Source: Scylla paramamosain (Eukaryota > Arthropoda > Malacostraca > Decapoda > Portunidae). From it: a stretch of DNA of 64,000 nucleotides. The position numbers and the translations under genes were made by a program. Below, one piece after another: positions 40,060 through 53,372 of the stretch (position 1 is its first letter; each line of letters begins with the position of its first letter). A model generated the notes under the pieces. That model was not told where the DNA came from, made no database searches, and saw nothing but the letters and a program-made list of their open reading frames with translations. The stretch covers positions 6,644,501-6,708,500 of the forward strand of contig NC_087168.1 of assembly GCF_035594125.1 (NCBI RefSeq), read 5' to 3'.

Positions 40060-41133
40060 CTTTTTTGTAATGTTATTCTATTTCTTCATATTGGTTGGTT
40101 GGCATCCGTTTTAAGGTTCTACGCTAAAACTGAAAAGACATGTTTTCAGTAATATTGTTGAAATTGCTGAAAACACCCAAAGACTCGTTTCTTGTAAAGT
40201 CGTGTAATTTCCCCATAATTTCCCTTTGCATGTACTTCCGGGTTTCGTACATAACTCCGGAAAAAGCTAAAATTATTATTTTTTTTTCACATAATTTCCC
40301 TGAATTTTCTCAGAATTTTGGCATCTCAGTACCTATGAAGATGAATAACAAAAAAAAATCTATTTTTTTTTAATTATCTTTTTCTCTATAAAGAGTGTTA
40401 TTTGTGGGTTTTAGATTTTTGGTACTTAAGAAACTTAAAAATACTCATAATACACGATATTCGTAATGTCCTTTCGTTTCACAAACATAGCGCTCTTTGC
40501 ATGTATTAAAGCGATTTTATAGGTAACATGATCAAAAACACTCAAAATACATGTTTTTGGTAATGTTATTCTGTTTCTCCATAAAGGTTGTTTTGCATGC
40601 GTTTAGTGTTTTGGTATGTAAGGAGTTAAAAACACTTAAAGGCAAGTTCTTCGTAAAATTTGGTTTTATTCCAATGTAATGTGATTGTTCTGCTTCTTAG
40701 TGTTTTGTTGCATATAACGCTCAAAAACACTCAAAAGACACTTTTCTGGTAATGTCATTTTTTTCCCACATAAAGCTAGTTTTGCATGTAATTTGGGATT
40801 TTTGTAACTAAGAATGTGAAAAACACTCAAAATACACACATTTGGTAAGGTAGTTCTGTTTTTTCAATTAAAAGTGTTATTCATGAGTTTTAGCGTTTTG
40901 GTATGTAAGAAACTTCTCTATATACACGAATTTTTGCGTTTTTTGCCTTGTGGTTCTTGTGAAACTATAAAACACTCATTATACACGTTTCTCGTAACGT
41001 CCTTTTGCTTCCCTATATAGAGTGCTTTCCATCCATTTGCGCATTTTTTGTAGGTAAAAAGCTCAAACACACTTTTTGATAATTATATTCTATTTCTTCA
41101 TATTTGTTGGTTTTTGAGCACTAAAACGGATGC
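40060..41133 (-). repeat. palindrome spacer, one 11-mer HOR unit, reverse
   Basis: About 1.07 kb of reverse satellite with HOR anchor at 40393, between the two palindrome arms. It belongs to the HOR variant with AATATTGTTGAAATTGCTG (40152) also seen at 55970 and 61200. At its right edge ATTTGTTGGTTTTTGAGCAC abuts forward sequence ACTAAAACGGATGCAAACGG, the reverse-to-forward switch. Confidence 0.88.
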
Positions 41134-44100
41134 AAACGGATGAGTGTTTTTGAGCTTGTTACCTACAAAAAACGCAAAAATGAATGTAAAGCAGTCTGTA
41201 TTGGGAAAAAAAGGATATTACAAGAAAATTGTATAATGAATGTTTTAATAGTTTTCATGAACCATAAGGCAAAAAACGCAAAAACTCGTATATATGAAGT
41301 TTTTTAGATACCAAAATGCTGAAACTCATGAATAACACTCTTAATTGAGAAACAGAACAATCTTAGGAAATGAGTATATTTTGAGTGTTTTTTTTTCACA
41401 TTCTTAGTGGTCCAACCCCAAATTACATGCGAAACTGTGGAAAAAAAAAGAAATTACTAGAAAAGTGTCTTTTTAGTGATTTTCAGCGTGTTAGGCAATA
41501 AAGCACTAAAAAGCAGGGCAATCATATTACATGGGAATATAACCAACTTTTACCAAGAACTTGCCTTTGCAAACACACCCTTTATGGAAAAACAGAATAA
41601 CATTCTCAAAAACATGTATTTTGAGTGTTTTTGGGCTTGTTACCAATAAAAACGCCTAAATACTCGTACATGCAAAGGACTCTATGTTTGGGAATGAAAG
41701 GACATTACGAGGAATGTGTATTATGAGTGTTTAGAAGTTCCTTAAGTACCAAAAAGCTAAAACCCACAAATAACACTATAGAGAAAAAAAATAAAAAATA
41801 AAAAAAAAATAAAAAATAGCATTTTTTTTATTGATCTTCATACGTACCGAGATTCCAAAATTCTGGCAAAATTCAGGAAAATTACGTGAAAAAAGAATAT
41901 TATGAAAAAGGTTAATTTTAGCTTTTTTTCGGACTGTTATGTACCAAACCCTAAAGTGTATGCAATATATATGGGGAAATTAAACGAATTTACAAGAAAC
42001 CTGTCTTTTGAGTGTTTTTTCAGCATGTTAGGCACCAAAACGATAAATAACATGGAAGTCACTCTATATGGGAATCCAAAACGAAATTCCTGAAAACGTG
42101 TCTTTTCTGTGTTTTACGTAGAAAAACGCTAAAACGGATGAAAACCAACCAAAATTAAGAAATGGAATAACATTACGAAAAAGGTATATTTTGAGTGTTT
42201 TTGATCATGTTACCTATAAAAACGTTTAAATACATGCAAAGAACCTTATCTTTAGGAAAGAAAAGGACATTACGAGAAACGAGTATTATGAGTGTTTATA
42301 CGTTCCCTAAGTACCAAAAATAAATAAATAAATGAAAAAATAGCATTTTTTTTTTTGGTATTGATCTTCATAGGTACCGAGATGCCAAAATTCTGGCAAA
42401 ATTCAGGGAAATTATGTGAAAAAAGAATATCAAAAAAAGTTAATTTTAGCTTTTTTTCAGACTGTTATGTACCAAACCCTAAACTGCATGTAGAGCCACC
42501 TATATGAAGAAATTAAACGACTTTACCTGAAACCTGTCTTTTGCCTGTTTTTCAGTATGTTAGGCACCAAAACAATAAATAATATGGAAGTCACTCTGTA
42601 TGGAAATCCAAAACAAAATTACTGAAAACGTGTCTTTTCAGTGTTTTACGTAGAAAAAACGCTAAAACAAATGCAAATAACCAATATCATGAAATAGAAT
42701 AATATTACCTAAAAATGTATTTTTTTTTGTTTTTAAGCGAAAATGGATCCAAATCTCTCTATATTGGGAAACAAAAGGACATTACGAGAAACGTTTATAA
42801 TGTGTTTTATAGTTTCACAAGAACCACAATGAAAAAACAAGCAAAAACTCGTGTATATGGAGATGTTTCTTAGATACCAAAATGCTGAAATTCATGAATA
42901 ACACTCTTAATTGAGAAACAGAACAACCTTACCAAATGCGTGTATTTTGAGTGTTTTTCACATTCTTAGTTACCAAAACCCGAAATTACATGCGAAACTA
43001 GCTTTATGTAGGAAATAAATGACATTTCCAGAAAAAAAAGTGTCTTTTGAGTGTTTTTGAGCGTGTTAGGCAATAAAGCACAAAAAAGCAGGGCAATGAC
43101 ATTACAAGGGAATAAAACCAACATTTACCAAGAACTTGTCTTTAAGTGTTTTTCAGCTCCTTACATACCAAAACGCTAAAATGCATGCAAAACACCCTTT
43201 ATGGAGAAACAAAATAACATTACGAAAAACATTAATTTTCAGTGTTTTTGATCTGTTACGTATAAAAACGCTTAAAATACATGCAAAGAAATATACGAGT
43301 ATGTTTGGGAAACGAAAGGACATTACGAGAAACGTGTATTATGAGTATTTTTAAGTTCCATAAGTACGAAAAGAGTTAAAACCCACAAATAATACTCTTT
43401 ATAGAGAAAATAAATAAATAGATATAAACTAGGATTTTTTTTCTGTTATTTATCTTCATTGGTACCGAGATGCCAAAATTCTGGCAAAATTCAGGGAAAT
43501 TATGTGAAAAAATAATATAAAAAAAGTTAATTTTAGCTTTTTTTTCCGGACTGTTATGTACCAAACCCTAAAGTGTATGCAAAGCCACCTATATGAGGAA
43601 ATTAAACGACTTTACCAGATACCTGTCTTTTGAGTGTTTTTCAGCAAGTTAGGCACCAAAACGATAAATAATATGGAAGTCACTCTATATGGGAATCCAA
43701 AACAAAATTACTGAAAACGTGTCTTTTTAGTGTTTTACTTAGAAAAACATTAAAACGGATGCAAACCAACCAATATGAAGAAATATAATAATATTACAAA
43801 AAAGTTATATTTTGAGTGTTTTGAGCTTGTTACCTACAGAAAACGCGAAAATAGTTGCAAAGCACTCTATATTGGGAAAGAAAAGGACATTGCGAGAAAC
43901 GTGTATAATGAGTGTTTTATAGTTTCACAAGAACCACAAGGCAAAAAACGCAAAAACTCGTGTATATGGAGATGTTTCTTAGATACCAAAATGCTGAAAT
44001 TCATGAATAACACTCTTAATTGAGAAACAGAACAACTTTACCAAATGGGTGTATTTTGAATCTTTTTAACATTCTTACTTACCAAAACCCCAAATTGCAT

Positions 44101-45416
44101 GCGAAACTAGCTTTATGTGTAAAAAAAAAATATTACCAGAAAAGTGTCTTTTGAGTTTTTTTGAGCGTGTTAGGCAATAAAGCACTAAAAAGCAGGGCAA
44201 TCACATTACATGGGAATAAAACCATCTTTTACCAATAACTTGCCTTTAAGTGTTTTTAAGCTCCTTACATACGAAAACGCTAAGACGCATACAAAACAAG
44301 TATTTTGAGTCTTTTGTAAGATTGTTACGTAAAAAAACGCCTAAATGAATCGGAAATACCCTATATGGAAAAAATTAAAAGACATTACGAGAAACGTGTA
44401 TTATGAGTGTTTTTGATTTTCTTAGTATCAAAGGGGTAAAACGCATGAAAAACACTTTATATGGAGAAACAGAACAATACTGCCAAAAAAAAAAAAACGT
44501 GCATTTTAAGTGTTATGACATTGTTAGTTACCAAAAAGCCAAAATTCATGCAAAGACCCATGTATAGATATATGAAACGACTTTGAAAACGTATGAAAAT
44601 ACCATATATAGAAAAACAGAATACATTAACCAAAAACGTGTATTTTGTGTGTTTTTTTTTTTTGGAGCTCATTATGTACAAAATCGCCTGTCATCAAACA
44701 AATCACCCTGCATATGGAAATAAAAAGGACATTACGAGAAACGTTTGTTGTTTTTTTTATTTTTTTATTACTTTCTTAAGTACCAAATCAGTACTTCAAT
44801 AGTGCTCTGAAGAAAAAGAACAAATTTACCAAAAAAGGGTATTTTTTTACATTGATAATTAACAAAACGCCAACATGCATGTAAAGCAACCTATATGAAG
44901 AAACGAAACGAAATCGCTGGAAACTTGTCTTTTTTTTTAATTTTTTGAGCGTGTTAGGCACCAAATAAGTAAGAAGCAACGAAATCACCCCATAGTGGAA
45001 TACAAAACAACTTTACTAAAACGTGTCTTTAGAGTGTTTTTTTTAGGTTCCTACGAACTAAAATGTCAAAATACATGCAAACACCCTGTTAGGTACCAAA
45101 GCACCAAAAACAGCCTATATGAGGAAACGAAAGGACATGACAAAAAACGTGTATTATGAGTTTTTTTCTTTTTTTTTTTAGCTTCTCAGGTACCAAAACG
45201 CAAAAATGGAGAAAGAAAAAACATTACCAAAATCGTGTAATTTGAATGTTTTTCACATTGTCAGGTAGCAAAACACCATAATGCTTGCTCGCTATACGAG
45301 AAAATTAAACAACAATGTAAGAAATGTGTTTTTATGTGTTTTTCAGCATGTTAGGCACGAAAACGCTAAATAGCATGGAAAGCACCTTATATAGAAATGC
45401 AAAATAATAAGCATAT
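41134..45416 (+). repeat. right arm of ~9 kb palindrome (forward satellite)
   Basis: Forward copy of the left arm. It has ACCAACTTTTACCAAGAACT next to TTTGCAAACACACCC near 41550-41582 (the same private deletion) and TAGTGGTCCAACCCC near 41405. 43240-43270 carries the same CAGTGTTTTTGATCTGTTAC change. 44297-44650 and 45310-45416 match 36950-36555 and 36520-36409. The segment 44655-45310 has no counterpart in the left arm but resembles 51540-51860 in the same orientation. Variable A/T runs near 41790, 42320 and 43430 mark HOR units. Confidence 0.9.
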
Positions 45417-48400
45417 AGATTGACTTCCTTGGGTTTTATCGTGTTGGTTCCTAACATCTGAAAAACACTCATGACAGTTTTCTGGCAAAGACGTTTAATT
45501 TCCCCATATAGGCTTTGCATGCACTTTAAGGGTTTGATACATAACAGTCCGAAAAAAAAAGCTAAATTTAACTTTTTTGATAATGTTCTTATTTCATATA
45601 ATTTCCTGAACTTTGCCCGAATTTTGGCACCTCGTTACCAGTGAAGATGAATAAGAATGAAAAAAAATATCGTATTTTTTTATTTATTTATTTTTTCTCA
45701 ATAAAGAGTGTAATTTGTGGCTTTTAGCTTTTTCGTACTTAATGAATTTAAAAGTACTCATAATACACGTTTCTCGTAATGTCCTTTCATTTCCCAAAAA
45801 TGGGGTTCTTTGCATGTATTTAAGCGTTTTTATTGGTAACATGATCAAAAACACTCAAAATACATGTTTTTGGTAATGTTATTCTGTTTCACCATAAAGT
45901 GTATATTTGCATGCATTTTAGTGTTTTGGTATATAACGAGTTCAAATACACTTAAAAACAAGTTCTTGTTAAAAATTGGTTTTATTCCAATGTAATGTGA
46001 TTGCCCTGCTTTTTAGTGCTTTATTGCCTAACACGCTCAAAAACACTCAAAAGACATTTTTCTGGTAATGTCATTTTTTTCCCACATAAAGCTGGTTTCG
46101 CATGTAATTTGGGGTTTTGGAAACTAAGTATGTGAAAAGCACTCAAAATTCACGCATTTAGTAAGATTGTTCTGATTCTCAATTAAGAGTGTTGTTCCAG
46201 AGTTTCAGCATTTTGGAATGTAAGAAACTTCTCTATATACACAAGTTTTTTGCGTTTTTTGCCTTGTAGTTCTTGTGAAACTATAAAACACTCATTATAC
46301 ACGTTCCTCGTAATGTCCTTTTGCTTCCCAATATAGAGTGCTTTCCATCCATTTTCGCGTTTTTTGTAGGTAACAATTTCAAAAACGCTCAAAGTATACC
46401 TTTTGGTAATGTCATTTTATTTCTTCATATTGGTTGGTTTGCATCCGTTTTAGCGTTTTTCTACGTAAAACACCGAAAAGACACGTTTTTAGTAATTTTG
46501 TTTTGGATTCCCATATAGATTGACTTCCATGTTATTTTTCGTGTTAGTTCCTAACATGCTGAAAACACTTATAAGACCGTTTTCTGGCAAAGACGTTTAA
46601 TTTCCCCATATAGGTGGCTTTGCATGCACTTTAAGGGTTTGGTACATAGCAGTCCGAAAAAAAAGCTAAATTTAACTTTTTGGATAATGTTCTTATTTCA
46701 CATAATTTCTTGAATTTTGCCCGAATTTTGGCATCTCGGTACCTGTCAAGATGAATAAGAAAGAAAAAAAAATATTGTATTTTTTTTTATTTAGTTATTG
46801 TTTCTCAATAAAAAGTGTTATTTGTGGCTTTTAGCTTTTTCGTAATTAATGAACTTAAAAACACTCAAAATACACGTTTTTCATAATTTCCTTTCGTTTC
46901 CCAAAAATAGTGTTCTTTGCATGTATTTGAGCGTTTTTATTGGTAACATGATCAAAAAAAACACTCAAAATACATGTTTTTGTTAATGTTATTCTGTTTC
47001 ACCATAAAGAGTGTTTTGCTTGCGTTTTAGTGTTTTGGTATATAAGGAGCTCAAAAACACTTAAAGGCAAGTTCTTGGTAAAAATTCGTTTTCCTCCAAT
47101 GTAATGTGATTGCCCTCCTTTTTAGTTGTTTATTGCCTATCACGCTCAAAAACACTCAAAAGACACTTTTCTGGTAAAGTCATTTTTTTTTATCCCACAA
47201 ATCTATTTTCCCATCCAATTTGGGGTTTTGGTAACTAAGAATGTGAAAAGCACTCAAAATACACGCATTTATTAAGATTGTTCTGTTTCTCAATTATGAG
47301 TGTTATACATGAGTTTTAGCATTTTTGTATCTAGGAAACCTCTCCATATACATGAGATTTTGCGTTTTTTGCCTTGTGGTTCTTTTGAACTATAAAACAC
47401 TCATTATACACTTTTCTTGCAGTGTCCTTTTGTTTCCCAATATAGGGTGCTTTGCATCAATTTTCGCTTTTTTTGTAGGTAACAAGCTCAAAAACACTCG
47501 AAATATACCTTTTTAGTAACGTTTTTCTATTTCTTGATATTGGTTGCTTTGCATCCGTTTTAACGTTTTTCTACGTAAAACACTGAGAAGACACGTTTTC
47601 AGTAACTTTGTTTTGGATTCCCATATAGAGTGAGTTCCATATTATTTATCGTTTTGGTGCCTAACATGCTAAAAAACACTCAAAACACAGATTTCTGGTA
47701 AGGTCGTTTAATTTCCTCATATAGGAGGAAATGCATGCACTTTAGGGTTTGGTACATAACAGTCCGTAAAAAAAGCTGAAATTAACTTTTTTTGATAATA
47801 TTCTTTTATCATATGATTGCCCTGAATTTTCCCAGAATTTTGGCATCTCGGTACCTATGAATATGAATAAAAAAAAATAATTCCTATTTTTTTTTCTTAT
47901 TTTTTATTTTCTAAATAAAGAGTGTTATTTGTGGGTTTTAGCTTTTTGGTACTTAAGGAACTTAAAAAAACACTCATAATACACGTTTCTCGTAATGTCC
48001 TTTTGTTTCCGAAACATAATGTTCTTTGCATGTATTTAAGCGTTTTTATAGATAACATGATCAAAAACACTCAAAATACATGTTTTTGGTAATGTTATTC
48101 TGTTTCTCCATAAAGTTTGTTTTGCATGCGTTTTAGCGGTTTAGTATATATGGAGCTCAAAAACACTTAAAGCCAAGTTTTTGGTATAAATTGGTGTTAT
48201 TTCAGTGTAATATGATTGCCCTGCTTTTTAGTACTTTATTGCCTATCACGCTGAAAAACACTTAAAAGACACTTTTCTGGTAATGTAATTTTTTTCTTAC
48301 ATAAAGGTTATTTCGCATGCAATTTGGGGTTTTGGTAACTAAGAATGTAAAAAGCACTCAAAATACATGCATTTAGTAAGGTTGTTCTGTTTCTGAATTA

Positions 48401-48515
48401 AGAGTGTTATTCATGAGTTTCAGCATTTTGGTATCTAGGAACCTTTCCATATACACGAGTTTTTGTTTTTTGCCTTTTGGTTCTTTTGAACTATAAAAAA
48501 AACTCATTATACACA
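45417..48515 (-). repeat. three 11-mer HOR units, reverse (copy 1 of direct duplication)
   Basis: Anchors at 45706, 46813 and 47920 are spaced 1107 and 1107 bp. The block begins immediately at the palindrome edge with GATTGACTTCCTTGGGTTTT and ends at the next orientation switch. Its three units share unit-specific variants with 56812-59875, including the CACCATAAAGTGTAT-type box in unit 1, CCACAAATCTATTTTC in unit 2 and TTGGTATAAATTGGTG in unit 3. Confidence 0.9.
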
Positions 48516-48862
48516 TTTGCCAAAAACGTGTATTTTGAATGTTTTTCAGCTTATTACGTACCAATACGCAAAAATTCATCCATTTCACCCTCTATAGTGT
48601 AAAGAGACGAGATTCCCAGAAAAAAATGTTATTTCGGGGCTTTTCAGCGTTAGGCACCAAAACTCTAAAGAGCATGGAAGACACTCTATATAAAAATCAA
48701 AACAACATTATCAAAATGGTGTCTTTTGAGTGTTTTTGAGCTTCTTACGTTCCAAAATGCTAAAACGCGTGCACAATAGCCTTTATCGGGAGACATTACC
48801 AAAAACGTATGATTTAAGCGTTTTCCAGCTTTTTAGAAACCAAAACGCCTAAATGGATGTGC
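48516..48862 (+). repeat. satellite, short forward block
   Basis: About three and a half forward monomers beginning GCCAAAAACGTGTATTTTG. A direct copy of 29174-29460, but here containing about 45 bp (CCCTCTATAGTGTAAAGAG region) that the other copy lacks. Confidence 0.85.
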
Positions 48863-50590
48863 TAATCACGTGTTTCAGTATTTTATTACCTAAGAAGCTC
48901 AAAAACACTTATAATATACGTTTTTGGTAATGTTGTTCTCATTTTTATATATGGTATTCTGTATAGATTGTTGTACCTAACATAAGGAAAAAACCCATTT
49001 GTTTGGTTAATGTTTTTTTCTCCATATAGAGTGATATTCACGTGTTTTAGTGTTTTCGTACATAAGATGTTGAAAAACACTCATAATAATATTTTTTCTT
49101 AATAACTTCGTTTTTCAATGTCCGTTAATTTGTGTGCATTTTGGCGTTTTCGTACCCAACAAGCTCAAAAACACTCAAAACACACATTTTTGGTAATGTT
49201 CTATTTCACCATAAAGGATGTTTTGCACGCTTTTTAGAAATTCGGTACGTAAGAAGCTCAAAACTTTCAAAAGACACGTTTTCGATGTTATATATTTTTT
49301 TCTCCTATATAGAGTTTTCTGTTTTTTTTTTTTGTGGGGTTGGTTTCTAATATGGTCAAAACACTCAAATGACACGTTTCCGGTAATATAATTTCTTTAC
49401 ATCAAATAGTGTGCTGTTTGCATTTTGGCGTTTTGGTAGCTAATGATAGGGAAAACTCTCAAAACACGAGTTTATAGTAATGTTGTCCTCTTTCTCCATG
49501 AAGGGTGTTTTCTCATGCGTTTTAGAGTTTTAGTACGTAAGAAACTGAAAAACACTCAGAAGACAAGTTTTTGTTAATATTGATTGCTTTTCCTATACAG
49601 GTTCTCTTCCATGCACTTTAGTGTTTTTGTATCTAACAAGCTCAAAAACACTCAGCATACAAGTTTTTCGTAATGTTGGTCTGTTTTTTTTTTTTTTTAT
49701 GTATGGTGTTCACTATGCTTTTAGGCGTTTTAGTACCTATCATGGGGAAAAAAAAACTTATAAAGTACGCTTTTGGTAATGTTTTGTTTTTGCAAATATA
49801 GTATTATTCACGTGTTTTAGACTTTTGGTATCTATGAAGCTGAAAAAGACATAATACACCTTTATGTTAATATCGTTTCTTTTACCTATATAGGGTAATT
49901 TGCATACATTTTGGAGTTTTGTTACCTAACAAGCTAAAAAAAAAATCTCAGAACATACGTTTTTGCTAATATTGTTTTGGACGCCTTTTATCATTTTGGT
50001 ACGTAAGAAGCTCAAAAACACTCGATTTTGTTAATGTTATCTTGTTTTCCCATATAGGGTGTTTTCCTTGCTTTTTTAGCGTTTTGCTGCCTAATACCCT
50101 CAAAACACCTAAATGACAAGTTTCTGGTGGTTTTGCTACTGGTTTTGTTAATGTTTGTTTGTTTTTTTCTCTCTCATATAGAGTAATATTCACGTGTTTT
50201 AGCGTTTTGGTACATAAAAAAAAAAAACACTCATAATATACGTTTCTGTTAATATCGTTTCGTTTCCTTAAATAGGGTTCTTTGCATGCAATATGGGGTC
50301 TAGTACCTAACAAGTTAAAAGACAATGAAATAAGGATTTTTTCTCTAAAGTTTCCCATAAATGTTTCTTTGCTCACATTTTAGCGTTTTGTACGCTCAAA
50401 AACACTAAAAAGAAACGTTTTTGACAATATTATTATGTTTCTCTATGAAGTTTTTTTCTATGCATTATAGTGTTTTGGTACGTAAAAAGCTGAAAACACT
50501 CAAAAGACACGTTTTTGTTTGTTTCTCCAGTATAGCTTACTTTCCATGCACTTTGGCGTTTTCGAAAACACTACTAATACATGTTTTTGT
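48863..50590 (-). repeat. monomeric satellite, reverse
   Basis: Reverse monomers without 11-mer HOR order. 48863-49290 continues the direct duplicate of 29471-29905. The remainder resembles the diverged monomers of 6-11 kb. 50400-50590 is already part of the inverted duplicate of 29005-29190. No gene is seen. Confidence 0.88.
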
Positions 50591-52905
50591 ACCCTAAATG
50601 AGCAAAGGAAACGCGATTTCCAGAAAAGTACATTTTGAATGTTTATTGGCGTGCTAGGCACCAAAACGCTGAAAAGCATGGAAAGCACCCTATAAAGGAA
50701 AACAAAACAACTTAACCAAAAACGTCTGTTTTCAGTGTTTTTGAGTTTCTTACCTACCGAAACGCTAAATCGCATGAAAAAAAAAAAAAAAACGGAGAAA
50801 TAATATTATCAAAAACAAATATTTCGAGTGTTTTTGAGTTAGTTAAGTAGAAAAACGCCAAAATGCATATATAGTATCATAAATAGGAAAATGAAAAGAC
50901 GTTACTAAAATGTATACTATTGGTGTTTTTTTTTTACTTATTAGGTACGAAGTCGCTAAAATGCATGAATAACAGTCTATATGAAATAACATTACCAAAA
51001 ACGTATATTTTCAGTGTTTTCACATTGTTATGAATGAAAATGCCATAATGCATGTAAAGCCCCCTATTTGAGGAAAGGAAACGAGATTTCAGAAACATGT
51101 CTAAAATGTGTTCTTCAGCGTGATAGGCACAAAAATGCTAAAAAGCATACAAATCACCTGATATGGGAATACAAAACAACATAAAGAAAACGTTTCTTTT
51201 GAGTGTTCTACGTACCAAAACGAAAAAAAAAAAAACACAGAAAACACCCTTTATGGAGAAACAGAATAACATTACCAAAAACAAGTATTTTTAATGTTTT
51301 ATAAGATTGTTACGTAAAAAAAACGCCTAAATTAATCGAAAATACCCTATATGGGAAAAATGAAAATACATTACGAGAAACGTGTATTATGAGTGTTTTT
51401 GACCTTCTTAGTATCAAAAGGGTAAAACGCATAAAATGCATGCAAAGACCCATATATAGATATATGAAACGACATTAAAAAACGCATGAAAATACCCTAT
51501 ATAGAGAAACAGAATACATTTACCAAAAACGTGTATTTTGAGTGTCTTTGAGCTTATTATGTACAAAATCGCCTATCAATCGTAAAAAGCTTCAATAGTG
51601 CTCTGAAGAAAAAGAACAAACTTACCAAAAACGTGTATTTTTTTAACATTGATAATTTCCAAAATGCCAACATGCATGTAAAGCAACCTATATGAAGAAA
51701 TGAAACGAAATCACTAGAAACTTGTCTTTTGTTATTTTTTGAGCGTGTTCGGCACCAAATCAGTAAGAAGCAACTAAATCACCCTATAGGGGAATACAAA
51801 ACTACTAAAACGTCTCTTTAGAGTGTTTTTTTAGGTTCTTACGAACTAAAATGTCAAAATACACTCCTTTATGGAGAAGCAGAATCACATTAACAAAAGC
51901 AAGTGTTATTGAGTGTTTTTTTATCATGTTACCTGTAAAAACGATTAAATACATGCAAAAATCCCTATATTTGGGAAACGAAAGGACATTACGACAAATG
52001 TGTATTATGAATGTTTTTAAGTTCCTTAAGTACCAAAACGTTATAGAGAAAAAAAAAAAAATAGCATTTTTATTTTTTTGTTATTGATGTTCATAGGTAC
52101 CAAGATGCCAAAATTCTGCAAAAATTCAGGGAAATTATGTGGAAAAAAATATTATCGAAAAAGTTAATTTTACCTTTTTTTTCGGAGTTATGTACCAAAC
52201 CATAAAGTGTATGCAAAGCCACCTATTTGGGAAAATTTAACGACTTTACAAGAAACCTGTCTTTTGAGTGTTTTTCCGCATGTTAGGCACCAAAACGATA
52301 GCTAATATGAAAGTCACTCTATATGGAAATCCAAAACAAAATTACTGAAAACATGTCTTTTAAAAGATTTACGTAAAAAAATGCTAAAACGGATGCAAAC
52401 CAACCAATATGAAAAAATAGAATAACATTACCAGAAAAGTATATTTTGTGTGTTTTTGAGCTTGTTACATAAAATAAAAACCGCAAAAATGGATGCAAAG
52501 CACTGTATATTAGGAAAAAAAAGGACATAACGAGAAACGTGTATAATGAGTGTTTTATAGTTTCAACAGAATCACAAGGCAAAAAAAGCAAAAACTCGTC
52601 TCTGTGGAGAAGTTTCTAAGATACCAAAATGCTGAAACTCATGAATAACACTCTTAATCAAGAAACAGAGCAACCTTACTAAATGCGTGTATTTTGAGTA
52701 TTTTTTTTTTTAACATTCTTAGTTACCAAAACCCCAAATTCCATGCGAAACTAACTTTATATGGGAAAAAAATGACATTACCAGAAAAGTGTCTTTGAGT
52801 GTTTTTGAGCGTGTTAGGCAATAAAGCACTAAAAAGCAGGGCAATCATATTACGTGGGAATAAAACCAACTTTAACGAAGAACTTCCCTATTAGTGTTTT
52901 TGACA
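50591..52905 (+). repeat. satellite, forward: monomeric then 11-mer HOR
   Basis: 50591-51706 is the reverse complement of 27808-29004. From about 51870, forward 11-mer HOR monomers follow (reverse complement of the GAGTGTTATTTGTGGG region partly deleted near 52045). From 52254 the sequence forms the left arm of the second long inverted repeat. Confidence 0.88.
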
Positions 52906-53372
52906 CGCATTTAGTAAGGTTGTTCTGTTTCTCAATTAAGAGTGTTATTCATGAGTTTCAGCATTTTGGTATCTAGGAAACTTCTCCATATACACGAGTT
53001 TTTGTGTTTTTTGCCTTGTGATTTTTTTGAACTATAAAACATTCATCATACACTTTTCTCGCAATGTCCCTTTGTTTCCCATTATAGAGTGCTTTGTATC
53101 AATTTTTGCGTTTTTTGTAGGTAACAAGCTCAAAAACACTCAAAATATACATTTTTGGTAATGTTTTTCTGCTTTTTGATATTGGTTGGTTTGCATCAGT
53201 TTTAGCGTTTTTCTACGTAAAACACTGAGAAGACACGTTTTCAGTAACTTTGTTTTGGATTCCCATATAGAGTGAGTTCCATATTATTTATCGTTTTGGT
53301 GCCTAACATGCTAAAAAACACTCAAAACACAGATTTCTGGTAATGTCTTTAATTTCCTCATATGCGAGGCCT
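52906..53372 (-). repeat. satellite, short reverse block inside inverted-repeat arm
   Basis: About four and a half reverse HOR monomers. Both edges are sharp switches: TTAGTGTTTTTGACACGCAT on the left and GCGAGGCCTTGCATGTCTTT on the right. Both junction sequences reappear reverse-complemented at 63362 and 62889. Confidence 0.9.

Noticed and set aside
36409..45416. Palindrome as a sequencing fold-back or misassembly
   Set aside because: The arms differ by several substitutions and by a ~655 bp deletion, and the spacer is a distinct HOR variant, which an artefact would not produce. Read-level proof is still lacking.
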